63,751 nucleotides of DNA from Vibrio sp. 10N.286.49.B1 (GTDB taxonomy: Bacteria > Pseudomonadota > Gammaproteobacteria > Enterobacterales > Vibrionaceae). The stretch's first letter is position 1. Every line of letters begins with the position of its first letter. The notes beneath the pieces were generated by a model. It did no database searches and had not been told where the DNA came from. It was given only the letters and a program-made list of their open reading frames with translations. Positions 17,124 to 29,304 of this stretch are shown piece by piece. The DNA lies in contig NZ_MCUW01000089.1 in NCBI RefSeq assembly GCF_002873335.1, positions 262,551-326,301 of the forward strand, read 5' to 3'. The position numbers and the translations under genes are program-made.

Positions 17124-17567
17124 AAATAGCTCACTTCTTAAATATACGTAACTGACCATTGATTACTATTAATATAGACCTGTAATAAGTAAGCACAAGC
17201 GAGGTCTTCGACTGCCGCCGCTAGCGTGGTATTACAATTACGCTCAACGGGTACATTCGTTGTCTGTACCAAACCGCGAACCATGAAGACAAAGCGCATG
17301 CTGCTGTTATTGCACACACTCACTTTGCTCTTTTGATTCTGCTAGACGTTGGCTGTATACCGCATAATCGTTATGACCCCGATGTCACTTTACTGTTTTC
17401 CGACCATTTATCCCTTTCCATTAATCTATTTCTTCGCTTTCTAAGTACAAGTTATTAATAATTCGATGTAAATCGCTCTCTTTATCGGATTGTTGTCTAC
17501 AGTTTTATGGGGCTTACTATTGCGGTAGTGACGAATAAAAGACACTTTTTAATTGCAGGGAAAAGAA
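17124..17567. other. Intergenic region before the ABC operon
   Basis: About 440 bases. A minus-strand frame of 61 codons exists at 17138-17323, but I could not assign it and it lacks a convincing start site. The right part must carry the promoter of the ABC operon, whose first gene is preceded by AGGGAAAAG. Confidence 0.3.
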
Positions 17568-18341
17568 ATGAAAAGTCCAATTGTCACACTCGAGCATGCC
17601 AGCAAAAGCTTTGTTGATGGCAAGGAAACCCATCGGGTATTGGAAGGTGTCGACTTCACTCTTACCACAGGCGCTAGTGTCGCTTTGACCGGCGCCAGTG
17701 GCAGCGGTAAAAGCACGCTACTCAATATCATCGCGGGGTTTGAACCACTTTCAGATGGTGAGTTGTGGTTAGATGGCGATCACTCTGCAGGCTGGAAAGA
17801 TCCTCAATGGAGCCGCTTCCGCTATCAAAAGCTGGGCGTTATCTTCCAACAATTCAATTTATTGACGCCACTCAACGTTAAACAAAATATCGCCTTCCCC
17901 TTGCACTTAAACCAACAGGCATGGTGCGATTGGTGTGATTACTTGGTGGAAGCGTTAGGCATCAGTCAATTGCTTAATCGACATGTTTCTGCCCTTTCCG
18001 GTGGCCAGCAGCAACGGGTTGCGATCGCTCGAGCGTTAGCCCACAGGCCTAAATTACTGCTTGCCGATGAGCCCACAGGAAACCTAGACCAAAAAGCAGG
18101 ATTAGAGGTGATGAAACTACTGAGCGAAATCACAACGCAAGGTAATACGGCCGTACTTTTGGTCACGCACAGTGCCGAGTGCGCCAAATTTATGCAGACA
18201 CAACTCGTATTAGATAATGGCCGCTTGACTAACGCGTGCTTAAATAACGCTTACTTAGATAACGCTCGCTCGAACGCCGCTCAACAACAAAATCATGACA
18301 CCAAGCAGCAAAACCTCGAGCAACGCCATGAAGCCAAATAA
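17568..18341 (+). CDS. ABC transporter ATP-binding protein (LolD/MacB class)
   Basis: 257 residues. Walker A is [10 protein letters not shown] near residue 40, the Q-loop FQQFNLL near 95, the signature [15 protein letters not shown] near 142 and Walker [13 protein letters not shown] near 163. The class is that of LolD, FtsE and MacB, which energise FtsX-type permeases. The C-terminal 35 residues are an Asn/Gln-rich tail with repeats of LNNAYLDNA type, unusual for the family. The ATG at 17568 has AGGGAAAAG upstream. It overlaps the permease gene, so the pair forms one transporter, probably acting on lipoproteins, lipids or peptides at the inner membrane. Confidence 0.88.
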   Translation: MKSPIVTLEHASKSFVDGKETHRVLEGVDFTLTTGASVALTGASGSGKSTLLNIIAGFEPLSDGELWLDGDHSAGWKDPQWSRFRYQKLGVIFQQFNLLTPLNVKQNIAFPLHLNQQAWCDWCDYLVEALGISQLLNRHVSALSGGQQQRVAIARALAHRPKLLLADEPTGNLDQKAGLEVMKLLSEITTQGNTAVLLVTHSAECAKFMQTQLVLDNGRLTNACLNNAYLDNARSNAAQQQNHDTKQQNLEQRHEAK

Positions 18342-20823
18342 ACGCTCCCACACCAAAATCGCGCTACATTTATTTGCTGCGCACTACCGTCAATCGCCAT
18401 TGCAAGCCGCCGCGATTCTGGTTGGGATCGTGCTTGCCGTGACCTTGTTTGTCGCCGTACAAGCCATCAATCTCAATGCCAAGCGCAGCTATGCCGAATC
18501 CACCGAGCAACTCAGCGCACAAGCACAGTACATGATCATTCCACCAGCCGGACAGAACTACTTACCAGAGTCACTCTATTTCAGCCTAAGACAAAATGGA
18601 CTGAGCGCAGCGCTTCCGGTGATTGAAGGGCGAGTAAGAGATGAGCAAGGTCGCCGCTGGTCCGTGCAAGGCAGTGATCTAATCGCCGCGATCTCTTCAC
18701 GATCTCGCGATTCGGCGACCGATAAGAAACACAACGATCAACGTATATCTTTGTTCAATAACGCCTTACCTCTGCCCCAACTTTTAGCCAGCGAGCCTAT
18801 TGTTATGATGAGCGAATCACAACACCAAAGCTTGAATGAAGTCGGCACGCTAACTCTGGATGACATCAGCTCCAAGGTCGTGGTATTGCCCGATGAGTGG
18901 CAATTGGGGAGTCGAATGTTAATGGACATTGGTTTTGCCCAGCAGCTTCTGGGCAAGCAAGGGCAGCTTAGCTATATCGCGGTTTTTAATACTAATAACG
19001 ACCCAAAACATCAATGGCAAAACCTAGTAGGCAAACAAGGGCAATGGATAACCAATAACCAAGGCACCGATCTCGGCTCTATTACCGATAGTTTTCACCT
19101 TAACTTAACCGCGATGAGTTTATTGGCTTTTTTAGTGGGCTTGTTCATCGCTTACAACGGGGTGAAATACAGTTTGCTCAAACGCAACCGGCTATTAGTG
19201 CAAATTCAGCAAGCCGGTATTGCGCCGAGCATCGTATTGTCAGCCCTGTTGATCGAGCTTACTATTCTGGTCATATTTGGCGCTTCGCTTGGTTTCATTC
19301 TGGGCATTCAGTTAAGCCATTGGCTGCACCCCACCGTGGCGATAACCCTTGAACAGCTTTATGGCGCAACGCTGCTTCCCGGCACTTGGCAATGGTCATG
19401 GTTGATACAAGCCTTATTGCTCACGCTGGCTGCAACACTTGTCGCTTGCTGGCAGCACTTTAAGGAGCGGGTACGTCAACCACTCGCGTCTCATGGTGGT
19501 TTTTACCAAGCACCAGACACATCAAACGAAAACCAGTTATTCGTTATCGGTATCGTCCTAACCTCGCTTGCGTTAGCAGGGTTATGGTTGAGCGAACATC
19601 ATCGCTTCACCATGGCATGGCTCGGTGTGCTAGTCATATCGATTCCTTTGTATCTGCCCAAAACACTCAGTGTATTAGCCCATTGGAGCGAGAAGCGCAC
19701 CAAGTCGGGTTTGATGCAATATCTGTTTGCCGAGCTGCGGGAGCTCATTGCTCCCCTCTCTCTTGCCATGATGGCATTGCTTCTTGCCGTGACGGCCAAC
19801 ATAGGGATGAATACCTTGGTTGGCAGCTTTGAATTCACTCTAAAACAGTGGCTTGAACAGCGCTTACATGCTGACATTTACGTCAGCCCCGCCCAAGGCG
19901 AAATCGCGAACGTGGAACATGCGCTAGAACAGTTCGATAACGTTGAAACCATCTACAAGCAATATTACGTCGACGACAACCTGCAAGGTTTGCCTATTTT
20001 ACTCGGTACGAAAGACCGAGACACGTTAGAGCAAACCATGGTGTTCAAGTCGCAGCTGGATAACTTTTGGCCGCGCTTTTACCAAGGCGAGTTGGTCGCG
20101 ATCAGCGAACCCACAGCGGTAAAGCTCGGCTTATTACTCGATAGCACACTCACACTAGACGCGATCCAAGACAAAACACTAAAGGTTGGTGCTATTTTTC
20201 ACGATTACGGCTCCCCAAATGGTGAAGTCTTACTTGCGCCTAACCTATGGCTTGAGAGCGGTTTTACTGACTTACCGACAAGCCTGGGTATTAAAGTCGC
20301 TGGCGACCCACAAGTGGTATACGAGCAACTGCGCCAGAAACTGAATTTGCACCACAGCCAGCTTTACGATCAAACACAAATCAAGTCCATTGCGTTAGAT
20401 ATCTTCTCGCAAACTTTTGCCATTACGCGGGCGCTCAATGGCGTCACCTTAATGGTGGCCGTTGTGGGGTTGTTTTGTGCTTGTTTTATGTTGCTCGAAG
20501 CACGCAAAGCTGCCATAGCAAGGCTGTACGCGCTTGGTGTCAGTCGTCAAAGATTGATGGCTATGGTCGTGGGGCAAATCGTTGCACTCGTTTGTTTCAC
20601 ATTGGTTATCGCCTTGCCGCTCGGCGCCATCGTCGGCTATGTCCTGACAGACATGGTTACCCTGCGCGCCTTTGGTTGGAGCTTAAATTACGTATGGAAC
20701 TGGGGGGATGCATTGGTTATCGCAACCATCACCATTCTAGTCGCAGTGATAGCAACCTTAGTTCCACTATGGCGCTTGGTGAACAAGCCCGTGGTCTCCA
20801 GTTTGCAAAGTGAGGTGTTGTGA
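18328..20823 (+). CDS. FtsX/MacB-type ABC permease, two-module
   Basis: About 831 residues with a hydrophobic anchor near residue 30, a periplasmic domain, and membrane clusters near residues 265-370, 405-520 and 700-830. This fits a double FtsX-domain permease of the AttF/AttG or LolC type. It has no ATPase domain of its own and pairs with the preceding gene. The ATG at 18295 would add 11 residues. The ATG at 18328 gives a basic N-terminus ([10 protein letters not shown]) next to the membrane segment and is preferred, with moderate certainty. The stop overlaps the next start (TGATG). Confidence 0.82.
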   Translation: MKPNKRSHTKIALHLFAAHYRQSPLQAAAILVGIVLAVTLFVAVQAINLNAKRSYAESTEQLSAQAQYMIIPPAGQNYLPESLYFSLRQNGLSAALPVIEGRVRDEQGRRWSVQGSDLIAAISSRSRDSATDKKHNDQRISLFNNALPLPQLLASEPIVMMSESQHQSLNEVGTLTLDDISSKVVVLPDEWQLGSRMLMDIGFAQQLLGKQGQLSYIAVFNTNNDPKHQWQNLVGKQGQWITNNQGTDLGSITDSFHLNLTAMSLLAFLVGLFIAYNGVKYSLLKRNRLLVQIQQAGIAPSIVLSALLIELTILVIFGASLGFILGIQLSHWLHPTVAITLEQLYGATLLPGTWQWSWLIQALLLTLAATLVACWQHFKERVRQPLASHGGFYQAPDTSNENQLFVIGIVLTSLALAGLWLSEHHRFTMAWLGVLVISIPLYLPKTLSVLAHWSEKRTKSGLMQYLFAELRELIAPLSLAMMALLLAVTANIGMNTLVGSFEFTLKQWLEQRLHADIYVSPAQGEIANVEHALEQFDNVETIYKQYYVDDNLQGLPILLGTKDRDTLEQTMVFKSQLDNFWPRFYQGELVAISEPTAVKLGLLLDSTLTLDAIQDKTLKVGAIFHDYGSPNGEVLLAPNLWLESGFTDLPTSLGIKVAGDPQVVYEQLRQKLNLHHSQLYDQTQIKSIALDIFSQTFAITRALNGVTLMVAVVGLFCACFMLLEARKAAIARLYALGVSRQRLMAMVVGQIVALVCFTLVIALPLGAIVGYVLTDMVTLRAFGWSLNYVWNWGDALVIATITILVAVIATLVPLWRLVNKPVVSSLQSEVL

Positions 20824-21926
20824 TGAATCAACTCACTAGAATTTTCGCATTTACTCTTAGCACCTTATCCCTCATAGGCTGTGAAGAGTCGCAACCACAA
20901 AATATGGGTGCTATTCTCGGCGAAAATGCAACACAAGCCGACAACTCGCCATTTACTGAAGTGGTAAAAGGCATCGATATCACCTTCCCTTCCGACCATC
21001 AAGCGCACCCTAATTTTCGGCACGAGTGGTGGTACTTAACCGCAAACTTAACCGACGAAAACGGCCGCGCTTTAGGAGTGCAATGGACACAATTTCGTTT
21101 CGCGGCGGCACCACATAAAAGTGACACCAATAAAACCGCCTGGTACAGCCAACAAATCTACATGGCACATAGCGCCGTCACAACGAAGGACACACACTAT
21201 GCCGATGAAAAGTGGTCTCGTGGGCAAGCGGAGTTTGCTGGTGTGGACGCGTCACCATTTCGTGTTTATCTCGATGATTGGCAGTGGGCATCTTCTACCG
21301 ATGACCTCTTCCCAGCCACATTGAATGCAAAATCAGATCAATTTGGTTACTCGCTCAAGCTAACCTCTGCTGCACCCTACCAAAAACAAGGCGATCAAGG
21401 CTACAGCACCAAGAGTCTCGATGGACGGGTTGCCTCGTATTACTACAGTCAGCCGTTCATTAATGTCTCAGGCGAGGTCACGATTGATGGAAAAACCCAT
21501 CAGGTATCAGGCAAAGGTTGGATAGACAGAGAGTGGAGTTCGCAGTTCTTGCTCGACTCACAACAAGGCTGGGATTGGTTTGCGCTAAGGTTGAGTGATG
21601 CCACCAGCTTGGTCGTGTTTCAGCTTCGACATTCAACCACTGGGGAAACAAGTTATTCCCACGCGAAGTTAATGCAGCAAGATGGCTCTGGTATCACTAT
21701 CGACCAACAAGACATCCGTTTAATCGCCCTCAAGCAAACAGAAATCGACGGGCGTGATTATCCAACCAAGTGGCAAGTTTCTATTCCATCGCAACAGATT
21801 GAGCTGACCGTTTCAGCGCTTAATCCAAACGCCAAAATGCCACTGTCTGTGCCGTATTGGGAGGGCCCTATCACAATTGAAGGATCCCATTCCGGCTCCG
21901 GCTATATGGAGCTGACGGGTTACTAA
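20823..21926 (+). CDS. AttH/CrtC-like lipocalin-domain lipoprotein
   Basis: 367 residues. A signal with a lipobox (LSLIGC, Cys near residue 20) predicts a lipoprotein. FRHEWWYLTANLTDENG near residue 61 and KGWIDREWSSQFL near 231 are diagnostic of the AttH/CrtC (lipocalin-like, carotenoid 1,2-hydratase-related) family. In other bacteria, AttH is encoded with an ABC ATPase and permeases exactly as here, so this protein probably receives or modifies what the transporter moves. The carotenoid reaction itself is unlikely, since no carotenoid genes are near. Confidence 0.85.
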   Translation: MNQLTRIFAFTLSTLSLIGCEESQPQNMGAILGENATQADNSPFTEVVKGIDITFPSDHQAHPNFRHEWWYLTANLTDENGRALGVQWTQFRFAAAPHKSDTNKTAWYSQQIYMAHSAVTTKDTHYADEKWSRGQAEFAGVDASPFRVYLDDWQWASSTDDLFPATLNAKSDQFGYSLKLTSAAPYQKQGDQGYSTKSLDGRVASYYYSQPFINVSGEVTIDGKTHQVSGKGWIDREWSSQFLLDSQQGWDWFALRLSDATSLVVFQLRHSTTGETSYSHAKLMQQDGSGITIDQQDIRLIALKQTEIDGRDYPTKWQVSIPSQQIELTVSALNPNAKMPLSVPYWEGPITIEGSHSGSGYMELTGY

Positions 21927-22073
21927 TCCGGTGGTGGTCTATGGTAACGAAAACATACCGAGACACGTCGTTTTTTGAAAGCCCTGAACCACGACTTGCA
22001 GCCGCAATAAAAACGGTGTTCATCACTCTGCCTCCAAGTTACCGATATAGATTAATATAATGAACGCGATTAT

Positions 22074-22101
22074 GTTGGCCAATGAAACAACATTGGCCAA
22101 C
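22074..22101. repeat. Perfect 11-bp-arm hairpin between convergent genes
   Basis: GTTGGCCAATG and CATTGGCCAAC flank AAACAA. There is no T run on either side. It lies between the attH-like gene and the MFS gene, which converge, so it may separate the two transcripts. Confidence 0.5.
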
Positions 22102-22131
22102 ATTGCGGGGGCTGATTTACGGAGGCGTTAT

Positions 22132-23322
22132 TTATGCTGCCTCAAGCACTTCATTTTTGGTTTCATTACGAGTATCCAATTTGCCACTATAACGGGTTAG
22201 TGCCAACGCAATGAGAACAATGACGGCCCCTACCCATGGGGTGTGCATCAATCCCGCTTTCGTCACGATCAAGCCACCACCCCAAGAGCCTAGCGCTATG
22301 CCTACATTAAAAGCGGCGATGTTAAGTCCAGACGCTACATCGACCGCATCTGGCGTGTATTTCTCTGCCAAATTAACAACATAAACTTGCAACCCAGGGA
22401 CATTACCAAAGGCAAAGGCCCCCCAAACCAAGATGGTTGCCACTGCCGCTATAGGGTGCACGGCCGTAAAATTAAACAAGACTAAGATAGCCGCTAAACC
22501 TGAAAATATAACGGTCAGCGCTTTGATGGGCCCCATCTTATCGGCCATTTTTCCGCCCCAGATGTTACCAACCGCGACAGAAACACCGTACACCAACATG
22601 ATTAAACTGATAGCACTCGAGTTGAATCCTGACACCTGTTCTAAAATCGGAGCAAGGAAGGTAAATGCGGTAAACGTACCGCCGTAACCTAACGCTGTGA
22701 TGGCATAGACTAAAAGTAATCGTGGCTGAGTGAGTACTTTCAGTTGCGAAGATAGCTTTGCCGCAGGTGGTTGCTTAAGGTTGCTTGGCACTAAGAAAGC
22801 ACTACCAATTAATGCGATTAACCCCAAAACGGCAACGATAAGAAACGTGGACTGCCAACCAAAAGCTTGGCCGATATAAGTACCCAGTGGAACACCAGTA
22901 ACGAGTGCTACCGTTAAACCCGTAAACATAATGGCAATGGCACTGGCTGCCTTTTCTTTAGAAACTAACCCTGTGGCAATGGTCGAACCAATGGAGAAGA
23001 ACACGCCATGCGCGAGACCGGTCAATATACGGGCAAGCACCAATGTGTTGTACCCTGGAGCTTGCCAAGCCAGTACGTTACCGGCAACAAAGAGAGTCAT
23101 AACGGTGAGTAGTACGTGTTTGCGATTCCAATTACCGGTCAGCGCCGTTAAAACAGGAGCGCCAATAGCAACACCAAGGGCGTAAAGGCTAACTAAAAGT
23201 CCGGCTGATGGTAAAGAGACACTTAAATCATTTGCCATTGTTGGCAGTAACCCAACAATAACAAACTCTGTGGTTCCGATCGCAAAGGCGCTGAGCGTCA
23301 GTGCAAGAAGTGCTAAGGGCAT
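22132..23322 (-). CDS. MFS transporter, AraJ/sugar-efflux or drug-efflux type
   Basis: 396 residues, 12 membrane segments. TTEFVIVGLLPTMANDL near residue 17 and YALGVAIGAPVL near 47 are typical of the DHA1 AraJ/PbuE-type efflux branch, and NWNRKHVLL near 68 is the loop 2-3 signature. It exports a drug, sugar or nucleoside; the substrate is unknown. The ATG at 23322 gives the normal N-terminus; a 14-residue longer form is less likely. It is divergent from a LysR regulator with about 190 bases between, a classic regulator/pump pair. Confidence 0.85.
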   Translation of the reverse strand: MPLALLALTLSAFAIGTTEFVIVGLLPTMANDLSVSLPSAGLLVSLYALGVAIGAPVLTALTGNWNRKHVLLTVMTLFVAGNVLAWQAPGYNTLVLARILTGLAHGVFFSIGSTIATGLVSKEKAASAIAIMFTGLTVALVTGVPLGTYIGQAFGWQSTFLIVAVLGLIALIGSAFLVPSNLKQPPAAKLSSQLKVLTQPRLLLVYAITALGYGGTFTAFTFLAPILEQVSGFNSSAISLIMLVYGVSVAVGNIWGGKMADKMGPIKALTVIFSGLAAILVLFNFTAVHPIAAVATILVWGAFAFGNVPGLQVYVVNLAEKYTPDAVDVASGLNIAAFNVGIALGSWGGGLIVTKAGLMHTPWVGAVIVLIALALTRYSGKLDTRNETKNEVLEAA

Positions 23323-23509
23323 AATGTACTCACTTATGTTTGTTTCGTGATAGATGGCGGGCATAAGGTGGGATGACTGCGCCTAATGCCCCGCTCTGTT
23401 TCGATGGCAGCATTATGCTTGGATGATTAATTGAGAAAAATAGAGGTTTTAGCAAATAATATTTGTTATAAATGCAATAAATGACTCTATTGAAATATGA
23501 GGAAGTGAC

Positions 23510-24391
23510 ATGCGGACGCGTTCTGACGATCTGGAGATATTATTGACGGTAGTCGATAGCGGCGGTTTTACAGCAGCAGCAGAGGCACTAGATATTCAAG
23601 TCGCTCGTGTATCAAGAGCGGTGAGCAAGGTAGAAAAACAACTGGGTGTATCGATACTTAACCGCACTACGCGACGAGTTGAGTTGACGGATGAAGGGCG
23701 TCAATTTATCGAGTCGGTTCGTGTTGGGTTAGCCCAGATCCAACTCGCAGAAGAAGACATCATCACGAGGGGCGAGTTACCCTCAGGACGTTTACGTGTG
23801 GATGCGGCGAGCCCATTTGTGTTCCATCAACTTATCCCTCTTGTTCAAGCATTTAGTCAAGAATACCCAAATATCGAATTAGAACTGACTTCAAACGAAG
23901 GCTTTGTTGATTTACTGGAAAAGAAAACGGATTTGGCCATTCGAATTGGCCAGTTAACGGATTCAACACTTCACGCAAGGCCGTTAGGTCGGAGCTTGTT
24001 GTACATCGTGGCCGCTCCAGAATATTTATCAAAACGTGGATTTCCGCAAAGGCCACGTGATCTTGTTTCACATGATACGATAGGATTTACAGGCCCTAAG
24101 ATCCTCAATCACTGGCCCTTGAAAGGTTTTGAGTCTTTAAGTCCGACTCTCACATCGAGTAATGGTGAAACGGTTAGACAACTCGCGTTGACCGGAAATG
24201 GTATCGCTTGTTTATCTGGTTTTATGGTCAAAAAAGATATTGACGAAGGCCGTTTAGTTCCGCTGTTAGAGAGTGATAAATTGCCAAGCACTGGCAGAGA
24301 GCAGATCAATGCCGTGTTCTACAAATCATCGTCTGTTGCCAAACGTATTTCAGCGTTTATCGACTTTATCCAACCAAAATTAGATCTTTAG
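23510..24391 (+). CDS. LysR-family transcriptional regulator
   Basis: 293 residues. The N-terminal helix-turn-helix is in GGFTAAAEALDIQVARVSRAVSKVEKQLGV (about 17-47), and the effector-binding domain starts near residue 88 with LPSGRLRVDAASPF. This is the standard LTTR layout. GAGGAAG precedes the ATG. It is divergent from the MFS efflux gene and most probably controls it; the inducer is unknown. Confidence 0.9.
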   Translation: MRTRSDDLEILLTVVDSGGFTAAAEALDIQVARVSRAVSKVEKQLGVSILNRTTRRVELTDEGRQFIESVRVGLAQIQLAEEDIITRGELPSGRLRVDAASPFVFHQLIPLVQAFSQEYPNIELELTSNEGFVDLLEKKTDLAIRIGQLTDSTLHARPLGRSLLYIVAAPEYLSKRGFPQRPRDLVSHDTIGFTGPKILNHWPLKGFESLSPTLTSSNGETVRQLALTGNGIACLSGFMVKKDIDEGRLVPLLESDKLPSTGREQINAVFYKSSSVAKRISAFIDFIQPKLDL

Positions 24392-24437
24392 ATGAGCGGC
24401 ATAGGGTATTTAGACTCTGCTCATCCGCGCTAAACCT

Positions 24438-24485
<48 letters not shown>

Positions 24486-24698
24486 TAAACCCTTTAATTT
24501 CAGATAGTTAAATCAATGGGTTTTCTCTATTTTATTAATAGACCATATCGTCGAGTAATCCCGCTTAATATCACCTATTGTTTCATTTCATCACTTATGA
24601 ATTTGCTCGTGTTGTCTCAAGTAAGCAGAATTGGAGCAGATCGAAGTTGGTTAATTATTCATCGTAAATGTGGTTTCAATTGTGAAACACATTGCTGA

Positions 24699-26891
<2,193 letters not shown>

Positions 26892-26983
26892 AACCGAAGC
26901 GCTAAAGATAAACAACCGGTCACTCTTATGACGGTAATTCCGATAGTTTAACAAAACTGAACGACCTAGCCGTTAGCTGATAA

Positions 26984-27016
26984 TCCCCGCCAACAACGTT
27001 GGTGGGAATTTTTATT
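26984..27016 (+). terminator. katG terminator
   Basis: TCCCCGCCAAC pairs with GTTGGTGGGA around AAC and is followed by ATTTTTATTT. The remaining 27017-27163 holds a run of imperfect AAGCAATCAACCAAGTA repeats and no gene. Confidence 0.8.
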
Positions 27017-27163
27017 TGTGTACTAGCGTTAACAGTGGCGTACAAGTTGCGAAGCATCCATGTCACACGTCTAAACGGATGGCTTCACAGCCCTGACTCA
27101 TTTTCGGTGCGTAAGCCATCAACCAAGTAAGCAAGCAATCAACCAAGTACGCAATCAATCAAG

Positions 27164-27198
27164 CAAAAAAAAGCCTCCTACTCAATGAGCGGGAGGCT
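27164..27198 (-). terminator. Terminator of the alginate lyase gene
   Basis: Read on the minus strand, AGCCTCC pairs with GGAGGCT and an eight-T run follows. It begins about 20 bases after the lyase stop. Confidence 0.85.
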
Positions 27199-27217
27199 GT
27201 GTTTTTATAAGATAAGA

Positions 27218-28786
27218 TTAATCTTTGTATTGATCGTGAGACACGTCTAGCTGGTAGAACGTCGCTTGTGAGTAGTCGTCTAGATCACCGCTGATGTTTT
27301 GGTTATAAACACCGGCTTTGAAGTACATGTACTTGCCGCCTGCATCGTAGCCGCTTTCGCTCATATCAACCACTTGTACAACGTCGTCTTTGCCTTCACG
27401 CATTAGCGTAACGGTCATCGTGTTGCCTTTAACGTCAATGCGGTAGCTGAACACTTCACCAAGCGCGATACCATCGTCACCCACTTCAGCAGTCATGTCG
27501 CCCACTAGAGGATAGAAATCCTCTTTTGTTGCGTCTTGGCTTTCATGTGCAAAGTAAACTGCACCTGTTGCTTGGTTTGGCAGCTTACGGTAGTACAAAC
27601 GAATTGGCTCATCGTTTTGGTCGTGAATCTGACCGATGATAAAGCGACCTACTTCATTCGCGTTACCTGTTGTTGTTGCGTGGTCGATTTTCAATGTTGC
27701 TTCTAAAACGCCATCAATGCCAGCCGCCGCTTCTAAATCCGCTTTAGGTGCGCTTGAGAATACCCAGTTGTTCTTGTTCACACCTTTTGTGCTAATAGAC
27801 TGGTCGCCACGACGCATCATTTCACGAAGCTCGGTACGCGCGTACTTAGTGTTTTTAGATGTACGCACACCTTTCACATAAGCCTTGAAGACTAAGCCAC
27901 CATCGTCAGCAGTGTAGAAGATTTCTGGATGTTGGTAACCGTTTGCAAGGTTCCACTCAGACACATCATCAGGCTTGCCATTTTTGTCATGGTCAAATGG
28001 TTGAGATAGGTACCAGTGAGTCATATCAAAGTTTTCGCTAGGTGCATTACCTGCTACCGGTGTTGCTGGTAAACCTGTTGGTACTGGTAGCGCACTGCGT
28101 GTGTCACATTTTACTGTCGTATCACAAGGGTAGACTGCGGCTACGCCGAAGTTACCTGAACGAAGATCTTTACGTGCGTCCTTGCGCGCTTTTTCTGCCG
28201 CTTTCATATCAGCGATCATTACTGCTTCAGCAGCGACAACTGCTGGAGTAATGATATGGCTAGCAGGACAAGCGTTAACGTTACAGTTAACCGCCGCTAA
28301 CTCAGTCAAACTATTCCAACCGCTTTTGGTATTGCCGTGACCAACGTATCTCACGTAACGTGCTTTAACCGCAGGCTCAAACTGGAAACGCTCTAGACCG
28401 ATCGCTTTACCTGAGCTCATTTGATTCTCAAGTACTGTTGTCCAATTTTCACCATCAACACTGACTTGAATATCGAATATAGACTGACGCTCATTACCTT
28501 TACTGAATGCTGCCTGAACCGCGTCAAACTCTTGCACTGAACCATAGTCCAGCATTGCCCACTCGCCGTCACCCGCTGATGACCAACGTGTTGTTAGATC
28601 TTGGTCAAACAGACGATCTGGACCGTTGCCGTCATGGCTGCTTGCCGTAAGAGCAACAGGCGTCAGGAGAGCTACACCCGTTTCTTTGTTATTCGGAAAT
28701 TCAGAGGTAGGTGTGCTGGTACTCGCACAACCAACAGCAAGTAATACAGAAGAGGCAATCAAGGTTTTTACAATAGTTCGTTTCAT
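27218..28786 (-). CDS. PL7 alginate lyase lipoprotein with CBM32-like domain
   Basis: 522 residues. The signal peptide ends in a lipobox (LLAVGC, Cys near 20). Residues about 40-175 form an F5/8-type (CBM32-like) sugar-binding domain with VALTASSHDGNGPDRLFDQDLTTRW at its start. Residues about 250-520 are the PL7 catalytic domain with the three signature segments YARTELREM near 330, IIGQIH near 385 (Gln and His) and YMYFKAGVYNQN near 490. It cleaves alginate by beta-elimination outside the cytoplasm, giving unsaturated oligomers. It is monocistronic and lies at the start of the uronate island. Confidence 0.93.
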   Translation of the reverse strand: MKRTIVKTLIASSVLLAVGCASTSTPTSEFPNNKETGVALLTPVALTASSHDGNGPDRLFDQDLTTRWSSAGDGEWAMLDYGSVQEFDAVQAAFSKGNERQSIFDIQVSVDGENWTTVLENQMSSGKAIGLERFQFEPAVKARYVRYVGHGNTKSGWNSLTELAAVNCNVNACPASHIITPAVVAAEAVMIADMKAAEKARKDARKDLRSGNFGVAAVYPCDTTVKCDTRSALPVPTGLPATPVAGNAPSENFDMTHWYLSQPFDHDKNGKPDDVSEWNLANGYQHPEIFYTADDGGLVFKAYVKGVRTSKNTKYARTELREMMRRGDQSISTKGVNKNNWVFSSAPKADLEAAAGIDGVLEATLKIDHATTTGNANEVGRFIIGQIHDQNDEPIRLYYRKLPNQATGAVYFAHESQDATKEDFYPLVGDMTAEVGDDGIALGEVFSYRIDVKGNTMTVTLMREGKDDVVQVVDMSESGYDAGGKYMYFKAGVYNQNISGDLDDYSQATFYQLDVSHDQYKD

Positions 28787-29304
28787 ATTAAATCCATTAT
28801 TATATTACAAAGACAGCGTTTGTAAGTGAAAGCAAAGTCCGCAAACAGGCGTTGTTTGGTACTTCATCTTCGAGTGTCTGCGATAATGCAAAATATTACA
28901 TAATGTAATAATACAAATAAAACATTTAATTGAATAAATGAGACTGGTGACACTTTCTGCTTTGCCCATACTTTAACTCGATCACATTTCTTATTGATAA
29001 AAAAAAAGATAGGCAAATTGAAAATCAACGCACTGAAAGACTGTAAGCGATTGATAAAAATAGAAATATCAATCACTTACAGTACTAGTTAACCAAGCAA
29101 GCATTTCTACTGCCCTAAATGAAGCCGATTGTTTGTTGAACAAGTCGTATTAGTCGAGTTCTTAGGAGGTGAATAACCACATCTCTAATAGTCTCTCCCA
29201 ACATTTTTAGCGCACTTTTCCTTTACATCACTCACCAAGAAATCTTTTAACTCAATATATTTTCTAACTCAGTGCTTGAGTTTTTGATCAGCGAAAGATC
29301 TGCT
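28787..29304. other. Intergenic region between PL7 and GH88 genes
   Basis: About 518 bases, AT-rich. The left part is the PL7 promoter region, with ATAAAACATTTAATTGA near 28916 faintly resembling a KdgR site. The right part up to 29304 holds the 3' end of the GH88 transcript. No gene or remnant was recognised. Confidence 0.4.

Noticed and set aside
17138..17323. 61-codon minus-strand frame upstream of the DUF1971 gene
   Set aside because: No family match was seen and no good ribosome-binding site precedes it. It overlaps the alternative start of the DUF1971 gene.
27017..27163. Imperfect AAGCAATCAACCAAGTA runs considered as a CRISPR-like array
   Set aside because: Units are short, irregular and without spacers, so they are simple repeats next to the terminators.
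28864..29076. 70-codon minus-strand frame in the gap next to the PL7 gene
   Set aside because: It is AT-rich and hydrophobic by base composition, with no start site or homology visible.
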